The notes: generated by a model from the letters alone, not told the origin. Shown: positions 17,005 to 26,827, numbered from the stretch's first letter. The stretch is 64,000 bases of DNA from Pseudomonas triticifolii (GCF_014358015.1 NZ_JACONV010000010.1:1-64000); one strand, 5' to 3'. Program-made: numbers and translations.

Positions 17005-17474
17005 GTGCATTGATGATTGAAACCTTGATTAGCCATTTAGGGAACACCTATGGAGAACTCGTATCAAAGTCCTTGGTTAACGACGATGGTTTGATTGAGT
17101 TATTCCCTGGCATAGATGAACTGTATTTAGAGCCCCAACTTGGGCTTTCGATGAGCTTCTGGGCAGAAACAGAACGATTTGAATCAATTTGCATTACGTT
17201 TCTGAAGTCGACGCCCTCCACTGTTGCCTATACCGGAGCGCTACCTGCACCCTACCGTCACCTAACGAATCAAACAACCGTCAGGGAGATTTTAGGCGAA
17301 CCTCTGGAGGTTTCCGGCCCAGTGAGACTCCCTCAGCCAATGGGGATGACAGGGGGATGGGAGTACTACTCACTGAACCCTGAAACTTACCCAAATACCA
17401 GACTTCAGATTCAGTACCTTGAGTCGATGGATGTCAATGCCATAGTTTTCACATTGATAAAAAAAGGGCGTTGA
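17001..17474 (+). CDS. Probable immunity protein, DUF6392-like
   Basis: 157-residue soluble protein beginning MSALMIETLISHLGNTYGEL at the ATG that overlaps the stop of the toxin remnant. The body includes DGLIELFPGIDELYLEPQLG, VAYTGALPAPYRHLTNQTTV and GMTGGWEYYSLNPETYPNTR, with an SDLS-like size. The pattern of a start/stop-coupled gene after a toxin tail is that of immunity genes. My DUF6392 assignment is from memory of the family's appearance and is tentative. It is intact, AT-richer than its neighbours, and may protect against a toxin made by other strains. Confidence 0.6.
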   Translation: MSALMIETLISHLGNTYGELVSKSLVNDDGLIELFPGIDELYLEPQLGLSMSFWAETERFESICITFLKSTPSTVAYTGALPAPYRHLTNQTTVREILGEPLEVSGPVRLPQPMGMTGGWEYYSLNPETYPNTRLQIQYLESMDVNAIVFTLIKKGR

Positions 17475-17489
17475 TTTAACTGTTGCCGG

Positions 17490-17815
17490 TTGCCGCGGGA
17501 TATGGATGCCATGTCGACTCTACACTTTCGAAACGATGCAGCGGCACGCACAGGTCAGTTCATATTCGGGCAGTTCGTGGATGACTTCGATACGCGGCAG
17601 ATCAGCCGACAGTGGCTTGCGTTTGCCACGATGTGGAGAACTTTCAAAGACACGCGCACCCTATGCTCTACAGAAAGACAGAATAGGCAGACGTGTGAAA
17701 CTCGAGATTCATCACAAACACTGGATCGGTAGGGGGAGCCGTCTACGACCTCGACAACCTCGCCATAATGACTCCCAAAGAGCATATTCAGGCGCACAGG
17801 AAAATCCGCCCATGA
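17490..17815 (+). pseudogene. Frameshifted HNH DNase tail of a colicin-E/pyocin-S-type bacteriocin
   Basis: The end of a colicin/pyocin nuclease domain is readable in two frames. Frame one gives RIGRRVKLEIHHKHWIG (about 17680-17730). After a probable one-base loss in the G-run at 17732-17736, frame two gives GGAVYDLDNLAIMTPKEHIQ, then AHRKIRP and a stop at 17813-17815. Together these restore the H-H...N...H...H pattern of the HNH active site. The stop overlaps the ATG of the immunity gene, as in intact bacteriocin operons. Upstream, 17490-17680 looks further disrupted, and no receptor-binding or translocation domain is present. Confidence 0.78.
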
Positions 17816-18090
17816 AATTTGAATCAACGCTGAGTGAATACACAGAAGTCGAGTTCTTTGAAACCCTTAACGAGCTGTTTGACGGCCCGATCGGTGTACC
17901 TGAAGATCAAGAAGAACAATACATAACTGATCTTATTGACCATATAGCTAGCGTGACCGAGCACCCCGAAGAATCAGGCCTCCTGTGTTACCCACCCGCC
18001 GACAGAGAGGACAGCGCCAACGGTGTCATGCAGGAAATCAAAGCGTGGATAGCACGAAGCGGCAAACCCGGATTCAAACACCCTGAATGA
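17812..18090 (+). CDS. Colicin-E/pyocin-S DNase immunity protein (Im9-like)
   Basis: 92 residues, the length of the colicin E immunity family. The N-terminus STLSEYTEVEFFETLNEL and the C-terminus GVMQEIKAWIARSGKPGFK align end to end with Im9-type proteins. The helix III segment reads TEHPEESGLLCYPPADREDS where Im9 has [20 protein letters not shown]. Thus the first of the two tyrosines that grip the DNase is replaced by Cys and the Asp before it by Gly, while the second Tyr is kept. Its ATG overlaps the DNase remnant stop. It appears intact, so it is an orphan immunity gene, possibly protecting against competitors' nuclease bacteriocins. Confidence 0.88.
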   Translation: MKFESTLSEYTEVEFFETLNELFDGPIGVPEDQEEQYITDLIDHIASVTEHPEESGLLCYPPADREDSANGVMQEIKAWIARSGKPGFKHPE

Positions 18091-18372
18091 CCCATTCAGC
18101 GAGAAGCAGCCCTGCAACTCGCTCAGCATCAATTTGACGAGGCATTACGTGCAGTAAAAGCCGAGGAAACCCATAGGCGGGTGCGAGAGTCAGCGCGTAC
18201 AGTCCAGACCCTATTCGGACCTGAGACGACGCGAGAGATCGGCACTGCTCTCAATGCACTCAAACATGCCATTGAGTCTGCGATTGGAGAGTTTTCAAAC
18301 GACCTGAACGCTCACGGCCTGTCCAACGCTGCTCATTTTGAAGCGGTCGGAAAAATACACGTCGCTGAATAA
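18091..18372 (+). other. Unassigned ORF remnant after the immunity gene
   Basis: In the same frame as the immunity gene, immediately after its TGA, an open stretch reads QREAALQLAQHQFDEALRAV, then KAEETHRRVRESARTVQTLF, then GPETTREIGTALNALKHAIE, ending IHVAE and a stop at 18370-18372. The composition looks protein-like and helical. The only plausible start is GTG at 18181, which lacks a properly spaced ribosome-binding site. I do not recognise it. It is probably a decayed piece of another gene of the island, but a short functional gene cannot be excluded. Confidence 0.35.
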
Positions 18373-18441
18373 CTAAAACAGACAGCGCCGGATCAGCTTG
18401 CGCCAGGCTGACCGGGCGTCAGGCGCTCAAGGCTCCAGTCC

Positions 18442-18864
18442 CTAAAGCGCCTGCCGAACGTTCTCCGGTAAGTAATCCACATACAACCGCTCCGGATTGT
18501 CACGACAACCGGCCATCACCTGCGGCACCGCACCGACCAGATCACGCACCAGTGCCTGGCGCTCGTCCGTGGACAGAAATGCCTGGTTCACGGGGCCGCT
18601 GGAAAGATGGCGCTCGGTTCGGCGGAATGTTTCCAGGTCGTACGGAGCCAGCTTTTTGCTCCAGCGAGTCTGGTTCTGCCTGAATGCCCGATTGATCTGG
18701 CTGCACAGCACTTTTTTGAGGTCGGCATTTTCATCAGCATGGCCACTGCCGGGCGTCGTTTCAGAAAAGCGATTGTGCGTCGGCACCAGAAACGCCTGCA
18801 CTGCGTAGAGCGGCATTGCCATCAAGGCCATTGAAACCACTAAGACAACCACAATCCATTTCAT
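18442..18864 (-). CDS. Hypothetical exported or membrane-anchored protein
   Basis: 140 residues. The N-terminus KWIVVVLVVSMALMAMPLYA is a signal peptide or anchor. The mature part has two cysteines (VLCSQINRAFRQNQ and MAGCRDNPERLYVDYL) that might form a disulphide. AGAGGTAGGG precedes the ATG. I do not recognise a family. It is divergent from glpT, separated by about 275 bp, and convergent with the toxin/immunity island. Confidence 0.6.
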   Translation of the reverse strand: MKWIVVVLVVSMALMAMPLYAVQAFLVPTHNRFSETTPGSGHADENADLKKVLCSQINRAFRQNQTRWSKKLAPYDLETFRRTERHLSSGPVNQAFLSTDERQALVRDLVGAVPQVMAGCRDNPERLYVDYLPENVRQAL

Positions 18865-19138
18865 CCCTACCTCTGCTCATCGCGACGCGAATGCCTGCAT
18901 GGCGTCCGTGTCGCGATACTAGAGGGGGTCGTATTGAACACATAAGGACACGATTTCCCATACGACTGTAGGAACCGTCCTATTCAGCAACTGAATCGTT
19001 AAACCTACCTGACGTTCGCAAAACAACATGCGTAACCACGTATTTCCGGCCGTATTTCGGTCAAAAGGCACTGCTTTTTTCTGTAACGAAAATGTAATAT
19101 TCGCTTTCGCAAAAACAATAAGAACCCGGAGAGTCTGT

Positions 19139-20488
19139 ATGTTTGCGTTTTTCCGCCCTGCCAGGCACAAGGCACCCCTTCCCGAAGAGCAAGTCGACAG
19201 CACGTATCGCCGCCTGCGCTGGCAGATCTTCGCGGGTATTTTCATTGGTTATGCCGGTTACTACCTGCTGCGCAAGAACTTCTCGCTGGCGATGCCTTAT
19301 CTGATCGACGAGGGCTACACGCGTGGCCAGTTGGGCGTGGCGATGTCGGCCATTGCGATTGCCTACGGCCTGTCGAAGTTCTTGATGGGGATCATCTCCG
19401 ACCGGTCCAACCCACGCTACTTCCTGCCCTTCGGTCTGCTGGTGTCGGCCGGGATCATGTTCATTTTCGGCTTCGCGCCGTGGGCGACGTCCAGCGTCAC
19501 GATCATGTTCGTGTTGCTGTTCATCAACGGCTGGGCGCAGGGCATGGGCTGGCCGCCGAGCGGGCGGACGATGGTGCACTGGTGGTCGCAGAAAGAGCGC
19601 GGCGGCGTGGTGTCGGTGTGGAACGTGGCGCATAACGTCGGTGGCGGCCTGATCGGTCCGCTGTTCCTGCTGGGCATGGGCTGGACCAACGACTGGCATG
19701 CGGCCTTCTATGTACCGGCCTCTGTGGCGCTGCTGGTTGCAGTGTTCGCCTTCGCAACCATGCGCGACACGCCGCAGTCTGTGGGCCTGCCGCCTATCGA
19801 GCACTACAAGAACGATTACCCAGAAGGCTACGATGCCAGCCATGAAGAGGAATTCAGCGCCAAGGAAATCTTCGTCAAGTACGTGCTGCGCAACAAATTC
19901 CTGTGGTACATCGCCATGGCCAACGTGTTCGTCTACCTGCTGCGTTACGGCGTGCTGGACTGGGCCCCGACCTACCTGAAGGAAGCCAAGCACTTCACCG
20001 TCGACAAGACCTCGTGGGCTTATTTCCTGTACGAGTGGGCCGGTATTCCGGGCACGCTGCTGTGCGGCTGGATGTCGGACAAGATCTTCAAGGGCAATCG
20101 CGGCCTGACCGGCATGGTGTTCATGTTCCTGGTGACCATCGCCACGCTGGTGTACTGGCTGAACCCTGAAGGCAACCCGACGGTGGACATGATTGCGCTG
20201 GTGTCCATCGGCTTCCTGATCTATGGCCCGGTGATGCTGATCGGGCTGCAGGCACTGGAGCTGGCGCCCAAGAAGGCGGCGGGCACGGCGGCAGGTTTTA
20301 CCGGCCTGTTCGGCTACCTGGGCGGCTCGGTCGCAGCAAGCGCGGCGATGGGCTATACCGTGGACCACTTCGGCTGGGACGGCGGCTTCGTGCTGCTGAT
20401 CGGCGCGTGCATTCTGGCCATGGTGTTCCTGGCGCCGACGCTGCGTCACAAACAGGTCGCCAGTACCTCGCGTGAAGCCAAAGCCTGA
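19139..20488 (+). CDS. glpT: sn-Glycerol-3-phosphate:phosphate antiporter GlpT
   Basis: 449-residue major facilitator superfamily protein with about 12 membrane segments. Typical GlpT segments are visible: [60 protein letters not shown] and [12 protein letters not shown]. It imports glycerol-3-phosphate across the inner membrane in exchange for phosphate and is also the usual entry route of fosfomycin. The ATG at 19139 has GGAGAG upstream; the 37-residue in-frame extension to 19028 is unlikely. A CGAA-N9-TTCG dyad about 30-50 nt upstream may be a regulator site, perhaps GlpR, with low confidence. No glp genes adjoin it. Confidence 0.94.
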   Translation: MFAFFRPARHKAPLPEEQVDSTYRRLRWQIFAGIFIGYAGYYLLRKNFSLAMPYLIDEGYTRGQLGVAMSAIAIAYGLSKFLMGIISDRSNPRYFLPFGLLVSAGIMFIFGFAPWATSSVTIMFVLLFINGWAQGMGWPPSGRTMVHWWSQKERGGVVSVWNVAHNVGGGLIGPLFLLGMGWTNDWHAAFYVPASVALLVAVFAFATMRDTPQSVGLPPIEHYKNDYPEGYDASHEEEFSAKEIFVKYVLRNKFLWYIAMANVFVYLLRYGVLDWAPTYLKEAKHFTVDKTSWAYFLYEWAGIPGTLLCGWMSDKIFKGNRGLTGMVFMFLVTIATLVYWLNPEGNPTVDMIALVSIGFLIYGPVMLIGLQALELAPKKAAGTAAGFTGLFGYLGGSVAASAAMGYTVDHFGWDGGFVLLIGACILAMVFLAPTLRHKQVASTSREAKA

Positions 20489-20489
20489 T

Positions 20490-21158
20490 TCAGGCCGTCG
20501 CTGACCGGCAGCGCTTGAGCCGCGCCTCCAGATGCAGATCGGGCATGGCGTGGCTACGCAGGGCGTTGGCGGTCTGTTCGACGTAATCGCGGGTGGTCCC
20601 ATACCGCCCGCTTGCGCTGGCCAGCACCTGGCTCAGCACACTGTCCGGCAGGTTGCCCGCATAGCTCGGCAAATGCCGCTCCAGCACAAACCCTAAAGCC
20701 TGTACCTGCCTGCCATCTTCAAGACGGCAACTGAGCCAGTGTGGGCGATAAGAGGGATAAGGCATCTCGCGCTGCCACAACGCGAGCAGCGAGTCTTCCA
20801 GGCATTCATCCGGCAAGCGATAGGCAAAGCCGGTGCACGAGCCGCCCCGGTCCAGACCAAAGACCAGCCCCGGAACCTCCGGCGTACCGCGATGCTCATG
20901 GGACCACAGGTACAAACCTCGATGGTAGCCATGCACGCGTCCGCGCCGACGTTCTACAGCGGTGCATTCAGGTCGCCAGATCAATGAGCCGTAGGCAAAC
21001 AGCCAGACCGGACCACCGTTGTGGCGCTGCATGGTTGCAGCCATGGACGCAAGCAATTGCTCACGGGTCAGTTGCGGGCCAAGATCGATGACAGGTGGAT
21101 ACGTCAGGCCCAGGCCGTCGTTTACCGCCACGGCCAGTTCGTTGATGGGGTTCTCCAT
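20490..21158 (-). CDS. ChaC-type gamma-glutamylcyclotransferase
   Basis: 222 residues. The ChaC signature lies at residues 50-65 (PVWLFAYGSLIWRPE), with GYHRGLYLWSHEHRGTPEVP and PGLVFGLDRGGSCTGFAYRL following. The enzyme family cleaves glutathione to 5-oxoproline and Cys-Gly in the cytosol. GGGAGG precedes the ATG. It is convergent with glpT, with a single base between the stop codons. A perfect 7-1-7 palindrome sits just upstream of the ribosome-binding site, suggesting specific control. Confidence 0.9.
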   Translation of the reverse strand: MENPINELAVAVNDGLGLTYPPVIDLGPQLTREQLLASMAATMQRHNGGPVWLFAYGSLIWRPECTAVERRRGRVHGYHRGLYLWSHEHRGTPEVPGLVFGLDRGGSCTGFAYRLPDECLEDSLLALWQREMPYPSYRPHWLSCRLEDGRQVQALGFVLERHLPSYAGNLPDSVLSQVLASASGRYGTTRDYVEQTANALRSHAMPDLHLEARLKRCRSATA

Positions 21159-21168
21159 TTGCCTCCCT

Positions 21169-21183
21169 GACAGTCTGACTGTC
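21169..21183. promoter_or_regulatory. Perfect 7-1-7 palindrome upstream of chaC
   Basis: GACAGTC-T-GACTGTC lies 11 nt upstream of the chaC start codon, just before its Shine-Dalgarno sequence. It is well placed for an operator over the promoter or leader. No cognate regulator is adjacent. Confidence 0.45.
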
Positions 21184-21365
21184 AGTCTTTGCCGAGCCCC
21201 GCTGAATCGCTCATGGACGAGCGGCGTCAGGGTGTCGTGGTACGTTCTCTGCTACAGGCCAATGGCCTTTCTTCCAAAAAACACTGACCGATGATTTGAC
21301 ATGATCAACGGCCATAAGCGCTTCCAAGCAATTTACACTCCAGCTGCGCCACCGTCAGTCAGGTG

Positions 21366-22334
21366 TCACGGACGGGGCGCGTAGGCAAACACGTCCGCGC
21401 GCATCTGTTGAGCGTCCATACCGGCGCTGACCAGCGCGTCGAGTGTGCCATAGACCATGGCAGGCGAGCCGCTGGCGTATACGTGCACGGCAGTCAGATC
21501 CTTGATGTCATCGCAGACGGCTTCGTGCAGCATCCCGCAGCGCCCTTCCCAGCCACACACGTCGCTGACGACCTTGTGCAGGAACAGATTGGGCAGCTTC
21601 TGCCACTCTTCCCAGTGACTGATGGTGTAGAAGTCTTCGGGACGACGTACGCCCCAGTACAGGTGCACGGGGTGTTCGAACCCCTTCACCCGGCAATGCT
21701 CGATCAGGCTGCTCATCTGCGCCATGCCGGTGCCCGCCGCGATCAGAACCAGCGGTCCATCAGGCAGTTCGGCCAGGTGTGTGTCGCCAAACGGCAGTTC
21801 GACACGCGCCATCGCATTGCGCTGCAACTGTTCCAGGAGGCTGCGTGCGCTGTCTTCGCGCACCAGGACATGCAACTCCAGATCACGCCCGCGGTGAGGC
21901 GCCGAAGCGATGGAGAACGCCGATTTCTCGCCATTCTCACGTTCGATCATCAGGTACTGCCCGGCGTGGTAGCGCGGCGCCTTGCCCGCCGGGGCACGCA
22001 GGCCCACACGCCAGACATCGCCACCTAACTCGACACACTCACTCAACTGGCAGGCAAAACTGCGCACCGGCAACTCGCCCTTGGCCAGCACGCCGTCCCA
22101 CAGCACCACGCAATCTTGCAGTGGCTCGGCCAGGCAGGTGTAGATCTCGCCGTGATCCAGCTCCTGACCCGACTGCATGACCCGGCCTTCGACCAGCAGC
22201 GCCGAGCAGACGTGGCAGTTGCCGTTGCGGCAGCTCTGTGGGCACTCGTAGCCCAGACGCTGTGCAGCGTCGAGAATCCGCTCACCCGGCAAAGTGTCCA
22301 GCACTGCGCCTGATGGCTGCAAGGTTACGCGCAT
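21366..22334 (-). CDS. 2Fe-2S ferredoxin-NAD(P)H reductase (CDP-6-deoxy-delta-3,4-glucoseen reductase-like)
   Basis: 322-residue electron-transfer flavoprotein. An N-terminal plant-type ferredoxin domain has cysteines in ECPQSCRNGNCHVCSAL and a fourth in YTCLAEPL. It is followed by a FAD domain (RYHAGQYLMIERENGEKSAF, then SIASAPHR) and an NAD domain (LIAAGTGMAQMSSLIEHCRV, then YWGVRRPEDFYT). It resembles AscD/CDP-glucoseen reductase and Fre-type reductases. Its start overlaps the ubiD stop by one base (TGATG), so it is coupled to ubiD. The substrate is unknown; the automatic glucoseen-reductase name is probably only a fold label. Confidence 0.85.
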   Translation of the reverse strand: MRVTLQPSGAVLDTLPGERILDAAQRLGYECPQSCRNGNCHVCSALLVEGRVMQSGQELDHGEIYTCLAEPLQDCVVLWDGVLAKGELPVRSFACQLSECVELGGDVWRVGLRAPAGKAPRYHAGQYLMIERENGEKSAFSIASAPHRGRDLELHVLVREDSARSLLEQLQRNAMARVELPFGDTHLAELPDGPLVLIAAGTGMAQMSSLIEHCRVKGFEHPVHLYWGVRRPEDFYTISHWEEWQKLPNLFLHKVVSDVCGWEGRCGMLHEAVCDDIKDLTAVHVYASGSPAMVYGTLDALVSAGMDAQQMRADVFAYAPRP

Positions 22335-23800
22335 CACTTGATTCCCAACTGATCCCAGATCTCATCGACCCGACGTACTGTGGCTTCATCCTTGACGATG
22401 GCCCTGCCCCACTCACGACTGGTTTCACCCGGCCATTTGTTGGTCGCATCCAGGCCCATCTTGGAACCCAGGCCAGAAACCGGCGACGCGAAGTCCAGGT
22501 AGTCGATAGGCGTGTTGTCGATCATCACGGTGTCACGCTTGGGGTCCATGCGTGTGGTGATCGCCCAGATCACGTCGTTCCAGTCGCGGGCATTGATGTC
22601 GTCGTCGGTGACGATCACGAATTTGGTGTACATGAACTGCCGCAGGAACGACCAGACGCCCAGCATCACGCGTTTGGCATGACCGGGGTACTGTTTCTTG
22701 ATGGTCACCACGGCCATGCGGTACGAGCAGCCTTCAGGCGGCAAGTAGAAATCGACGATTTCCGGAAACTGTTTCTGCAGGATCGGCACGAACACTTCGT
22801 TCAAGGCAACGCCCAGAATCGCGGGCTCATCCGGTGGACGGCCCGTGTAAGTGCTGTGGTAGATCGGCTTGATGCGGTGCGTGATGCGCTCGACGGTCAG
22901 CACCGGGAAGCTGTCCACTTCGTTGTAATAGCCGGTGTGGTCGCCATAGGGACCTTCAGGAGCCATTTCGCCGGGATGGATCACACCTTCCAGCACGATC
23001 TCGGCGCTGGCTGGCACTTGCAGGTTGCTGCCTCGGCACTTGATCAGTTCGGTACGCGAGCCGCGCAAAAGGCCGGCGAATGCGTACTCGGAAAGACTGT
23101 CCGGCACAGGGGTCACTGCGCCCAGGATCGTCGCAGGATCAGCACCCAGCGCCACGGCGACCGGATAAGGCTCGCCCGGATGCTTTACGCACCAATCGCG
23201 AAAGTCCAGCGCGCCGCCACGATGGCTGAGCCAGCGCATGATGATCTTGTTGCGACCGATCACCTGCTGGCGGTAGATCCCCAGGTTCTGGCGCTCTTTG
23301 TTCGGGCCTTTGGTCACCGTCAGGCCCCAGGTGATCAGCGGCGCAACATCGCCCGGCCAGCAGGTCTGGACCGGCAGCATGCCGAGGTCAACGTCATCAC
23401 CTTCGATAACGACCTCCTGACACGGGGCGTCCTTGACGACTTTGGGCGCCATGGCGATGACCTTGCGGAAAATCGGCAGCTTGGACCAGGCGTCTTTCAG
23501 ACCTTTGGGTGGCTCGGGCTCTTTCAGGAAGGCCAGCAGCTTGCCGATCTCGCGCAATTCGCTGACCGCTTCGGCTCCCATACCCATGGCCACACGCTCG
23601 GGCGTGCCGAACAGGTTGCCCAGCACTGGAATATCAAATCCGACCGGTTTTTCGAACAACAGGGCCGGACCCTTCGCACGCAGGGTGCGATCACAGATCT
23701 CGGTCATTTCCAGCACGGGGGAAATCGGCATCTGAATGCGTTTCAGCTCTCCGCGCTGCTCAAGCTGCTGTACGAAATCCCTTAGATCTTTGAATTTCAT
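22334..23800 (-). CDS. ubiD: 4-hydroxy-3-polyprenylbenzoate decarboxylase UbiD
   Basis: 488-residue prenylated-FMN-dependent decarboxylase of ubiquinone synthesis. Typical segments are [59 protein letters not shown] and the Mn/prFMN-site Glu region ([20 protein letters not shown]). I choose ATG 23800; an ATG four codons upstream is also possible. It is co-transcribed with the reductase, which might supply reduced flavin, but that is inference. The flavin prenyltransferase ubiX is not in this window. Confidence 0.95.
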   Translation of the reverse strand: MKFKDLRDFVQQLEQRGELKRIQMPISPVLEMTEICDRTLRAKGPALLFEKPVGFDIPVLGNLFGTPERVAMGMGAEAVSELREIGKLLAFLKEPEPPKGLKDAWSKLPIFRKVIAMAPKVVKDAPCQEVVIEGDDVDLGMLPVQTCWPGDVAPLITWGLTVTKGPNKERQNLGIYRQQVIGRNKIIMRWLSHRGGALDFRDWCVKHPGEPYPVAVALGADPATILGAVTPVPDSLSEYAFAGLLRGSRTELIKCRGSNLQVPASAEIVLEGVIHPGEMAPEGPYGDHTGYYNEVDSFPVLTVERITHRIKPIYHSTYTGRPPDEPAILGVALNEVFVPILQKQFPEIVDFYLPPEGCSYRMAVVTIKKQYPGHAKRVMLGVWSFLRQFMYTKFVIVTDDDINARDWNDVIWAITTRMDPKRDTVMIDNTPIDYLDFASPVSGLGSKMGLDATNKWPGETSREWGRAIVKDEATVRRVDEIWDQLGIK

Positions 23801-23879
23801 TAACCCGGCCATTTATCCAAATAGATGCACATCGTACCTGCTCTGAGCATTCAAGGCAGCTAATGAGCCAAACGACAGG

Positions 23880-23912
23880 CAAAAAAAATGGCACCCCGAA
23901 GGATGCCATTTC
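23880..23912 (-). terminator. Terminator of rho
   Basis: Stem AAATGGCA/TGCCATTT with the loop CCCCGAAGGA. On the minus strand it is followed by an eight-T run. It lies 18 nt after the rho stop. Confidence 0.9.
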
Positions 23913-23929
23913 TTGAATCGACCCGCCTG

Positions 23930-25189
<1,260 letters not shown>

Positions 25190-25383
25190 ATAGGAATGAC
25201 GTAATCATGTATGGAGGGGGAAATTAAGCTTTTGGCTTAATGAGGCCGCGCCGCAGAGAAGGCGACAGGATCGCGTACTAAATCGAAAGGAGAGCGTCGG
25301 CGACGGCTAGCAGGGGGCAACGGAGAAGCCGTTGCGAGGCCGAATGTACCACTCGATTTTCAAGGAGTCTAGTACGGCACACG

Positions 25384-25411
25384 AAAAAAGCCCCGCTATT
25401 CGCAGGGCTTT
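25384..25411 (-). terminator. Terminator of trxA
   Basis: Stem AAAGCCC(C)GC/GC(A)GGGCTTT around TATTC with a T-run on the minus strand, 9 nt after the trxA stop. Confidence 0.85.
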
Positions 25412-25419
25412 GGAACGCT

Positions 25420-25749
25420 TCAGATGTTGGCGTCGATGAAGGCAGCAAGCTGCGACTTCGATAGAGCACCCACCTTGGTCGCTTCAACATTGCCGTTCTT
25501 GAACAACATCAGAGTCGGGATACCACGTACGCCGTGCTTGCCCGGGGTTTCCGGATTGTTGTCGATGTTCAGTTTGGCAACGGTCAGCTTGCCTTCGTAG
25601 GTGATCGCAATTTCGTCAAGAACAGGAGCAATCATCTTGCAAGGGCCACACCATTCAGCCCAGTAGTCAACCAGCACAGGCCCTTGGGCCTTGAGTACAT
25701 CGGCTTCGAAGCTGGCGTCGGTGACGTGTTTGATCTTGTCGTTACTCAT
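25420..25749 (-). CDS. trxA: Thioredoxin 1
   Basis: 109-residue thioredoxin with the redox site [13 protein letters not shown] at residues 29-41, the conserved cis-proline loop [12 protein letters not shown] and C-terminal [14 protein letters not shown]. It reduces disulphides of cytosolic enzymes such as ribonucleotide reductase. It has its own terminator upstream of rho. In P. aeruginosa trxA is next to ppx; here a 5-kb accessory block separates the two. Confidence 0.97.
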   Translation of the reverse strand: MSNDKIKHVTDASFEADVLKAQGPVLVDYWAEWCGPCKMIAPVLDEIAITYEGKLTVAKLNIDNNPETPGKHGVRGIPTLMLFKNGNVEATKVGALSKSQLAAFIDANI

Positions 25750-25871
25750 GAATGTCTCCGAGTTCGTAGGCTAAAAAACGACGCTCATCATAGCGGGCCT
25801 TATGACATTCAGGAAGCGAAGGTTCATTGAGTCTGGCTATGACGGCCGATGAGTCAGGTTATAGCTCATCC

Positions 25872-26576
25872 CTAGCTAGAAGGGGAAACGAAAACGATGC
25901 CGGTACGCAGCGCAGCGCCCCGGATGTGTTCCTGCATGGCTTTTTGCGCAGGACCAGAGGCGTGACGGGCCAGCGCGCGGATGATCTTGCGATGTTCTTG
26001 CCAGGTTTCCATCACTCTGGCGGCCCTTATGAACGGCATTTTCTGACTTTCCAGAAAGATGTCGGCGCCTGCGGTCACAATGCCGAGCATCGCCTGATTG
26101 CCGCTGGCCACCAGAATGTGCCGATGAAACTCGAAATCCAGGCGTGCTGCGGCCTCGAAGTCGCCCGCGCGCAGTTCAAGGCGCATCGCCTCGACGTTAT
26201 CTTCCAGCACGTCCCGTTCGTCGGCTGTCAGCGTGACGGCGGCCAGACCAGCGGCGAAACCTTCCAGCGCATAACGCAATTGAAACGTATCCGCTGGCGA
26301 CACCTGAGCATCGAAAGGCCAGGAAAATCCACCGGTGCGCTGTTCTGGTTCAGAAAGCGACTGCACGAACACGCCTTTGCCGGGCTGCACACTGACGACC
26401 CCCAGCGCGCTGAGCGAGGACAGCGCCTCACGCAGCGAGGCACGACTGACGCCCAGCAAAACCGCCAGATCGCGTTGCGACGGCAGGCTGTCACCAGGTT
26501 TATAGCCTTGCTCGGCAATCAGCTTGCGGATTGCCCTAAGAGCCGATTCAGGTACTGCGAGTGAAGTGTGAGGCAT
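25872..26576 (-). CDS. FadR/GntR-family transcriptional regulator
   Basis: 234 residues. The N-terminal winged helix-turn-helix (ESALRAIRKLIAEQGYKPGD, then SLPSQRDLAVLLGVSRASLR, then EALSSLSALGVV) is followed by a FadR/FCD all-helical ligand domain with candidate metal-site residues (DFEFHRHILVASGN and EHRKIIRAL, EHIRGA). It is divergent from the four-gene amino-acid ABC operon and almost certainly regulates it. Repeated operator-like sequences flank both promoters. The ATG at 26576 is used; the preceding GTG codon is less likely. The ligand is probably the transported amino or organic acid, by inference. Confidence 0.88.
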   Translation of the reverse strand: MPHTSLAVPESALRAIRKLIAEQGYKPGDSLPSQRDLAVLLGVSRASLREALSSLSALGVVSVQPGKGVFVQSLSEPEQRTGGFSWPFDAQVSPADTFQLRYALEGFAAGLAAVTLTADERDVLEDNVEAMRLELRAGDFEAAARLDFEFHRHILVASGNQAMLGIVTAGADIFLESQKMPFIRAARVMETWQEHRKIIRALARHASGPAQKAMQEHIRGAALRTGIVFVSPSS

Positions 26577-26601
26577 CACTGTTCAGGCCAGTCAGTCCAG
26601 T
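26577..26601. promoter_or_regulatory. Operator-like repeat A for the FadR/GntR regulator
   Basis: CACTGTTCAGGCCAGTCAGT followed by CCAGT directly abuts the regulator's start codon. It is nearly repeated at 26703-26724. On the other strand it reads as TGG-C half sites, typical of GntR/FadR operators. Autoregulation is likely. Confidence 0.5.
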
Positions 26602-26702
26602 AAAAATCCCTTTTAGCGTCATCCCGCACATTCGGCAAGCGACGCCCAGCGCTGGGGCGGCGGGGCTTTCGGGCGCGCCAAAGCAGGGCGCACCCCCGCC
26701 CA

Positions 26703-26724
26703 ACTGTTCAGACCAGTAAGACCA
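26703..26724. promoter_or_regulatory. Operator-like repeat B upstream of the ABC operon
   Basis: ACTGTTCAGACCAGTAAGAC followed by CA is the same motif as repeat A. The reverse strand reads TGGTCTTACTGGTCTGAACA, containing two TGGTC half sites like PdhR/LldR/FadR-type operators. It lies about 104 nt before the binding-protein gene. Confidence 0.5.
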
Positions 26725-26827
26725 AAAAACCGCTACACACCTTGAGTTACGGCATAAACACGATGAGTGGCATGGGCTGTGCACTACCAGACAGGCCAAC
26801 ATCTTTCGTTCCGCCCGGAGAGTTCTC

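Noticed and set aside
17506-18090. 194-residue frame fusing the DNase tail to the immunity gene
   Set aside because: It arises because the frameshift puts the DNase tail in the immunity frame. The true immunity start is at 17812, matching the family length.
19061-20602. 513-residue minus-strand open frame opposite glpT
   Set aside because: Arg/His/Gln-rich with no domain; glpT on the other strand is unambiguous.
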